Assembly: GCA_024349245.1 (NCBI GenBank)
Contig: JALDNG010000022.1
Coordinates: 4,456,001-4,520,000, forward strand
DNA length: 64,000 nucleotides
Direction of reading: 5' to 3'
Source: Neodontobutis hainanensis
Taxonomy: Eukaryota; Chordata; Actinopteri; Gobiiformes; Odontobutidae
Positions 63,930 to 64,000 of this stretch are shown here, one piece after another (position 1 is the stretch's first letter; each line of letters starts with the position of its first letter). Both the position numbers and the translations under genes were made by a program. A model generated the notes under the pieces. It had not been told where the DNA came from. It worked only from the letters and a program-made list of their open reading frames with translations, and ran no database searches.

Positions 63930-64000
63930 CGGGAGAAGAGCGCTGCTTGAAAATCAACTCCGACTGGATAAACGACAGAGTGACAGAAGTGGGAAGGAAC
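63930..64000 (+). other. Weak exon candidate cut by the window edge
   Basis: A possible acceptor (TGTGTGACAG ending at 63929) is followed by 71 nt in which two frames stay open to the edge. One, from codon 63932, reads GEERCLKINSDWINDRVTEV, which has protein-like composition. It can be extended back to an ATG at 63917. The pyrimidine tract is poor and the span is short, so chance is likely. Confidence 0.2.

Overview
This window looks like non-coding vertebrate DNA, most likely from a ray-finned (teleost) fish. It is moderately AT-rich, CpG-poor and TG/CA-rich. It has many long (CA/GT)n tracts and contains several repeat types familiar from fish genomes: a 5'-truncated LINE ending in an ATGG-type tail, L2/Rex1-like LINE pieces and 3' tails, a tRNA-derived SINE, a Tc1-like transposon and a hAT-like element. 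I found no convincing host protein-coding gene and no host RNA gene. The longest open frames lie in (CA)n repeats or look like chance. The species and locus cannot be named from the sequence; a gene desert or a very large intron are both possible.

Layout. 1-14.7 kb: mostly unique DNA with three (CA/GT)n tracts, a G-quadruplex candidate (2307-2339), a minus-strand LINE relic (3717-4350) and degenerate dispersed repeats (7938-8168, 9585-9985). 14.7-20.1 kb: a hAT-like remnant, a perfect inverted repeat (16113-16147), a homeodomain-site-rich block (17036-17170) and a SINE copy (19779-20045). 20.1-27.5 kb: unique DNA, a ~720 bp CA super-array (23796-24514), an L2/Rex1-like RT fragment (26130-26470) and a 32-bp minisatellite of about 30 units (26557-27516). 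27.5-38.5 kb: a possible TTAA-flanked DNA element (29714-30545), a perfect hairpin (32362-32394), an octamer cluster beside a second G-quadruplex candidate (33733-33856), an ATTGATC cluster (34725-35026), one weak exon candidate (36205-36331) and a LINE 3' tail. 38.5-46.7 kb: the most transposon-dense part, with a hAT-like element (40858-42401) bounded by near-perfect 8-bp duplications and carrying a SINE, a 25/20-bp minisatellite (43503-43971), and a complete-length but dead Tc1-like transposon with DD36E spacing (45502-46695). 46.7-64 kb: mostly unique DNA with a perfect DR1 nuclear-receptor site, short tandem motif clusters, a MITE-like repeat, another LINE 3' tail, a GT tract and a weak exon candidate at the right edge.

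No genes here work together as a pathway. The biological content is mobile-element history, tandem-repeat evolution and candidate cis-regulatory clusters. I found no previously undescribed multi-gene system. Family names for repeats come from remembered family features, not from a database search, so they carry moderate confidence.
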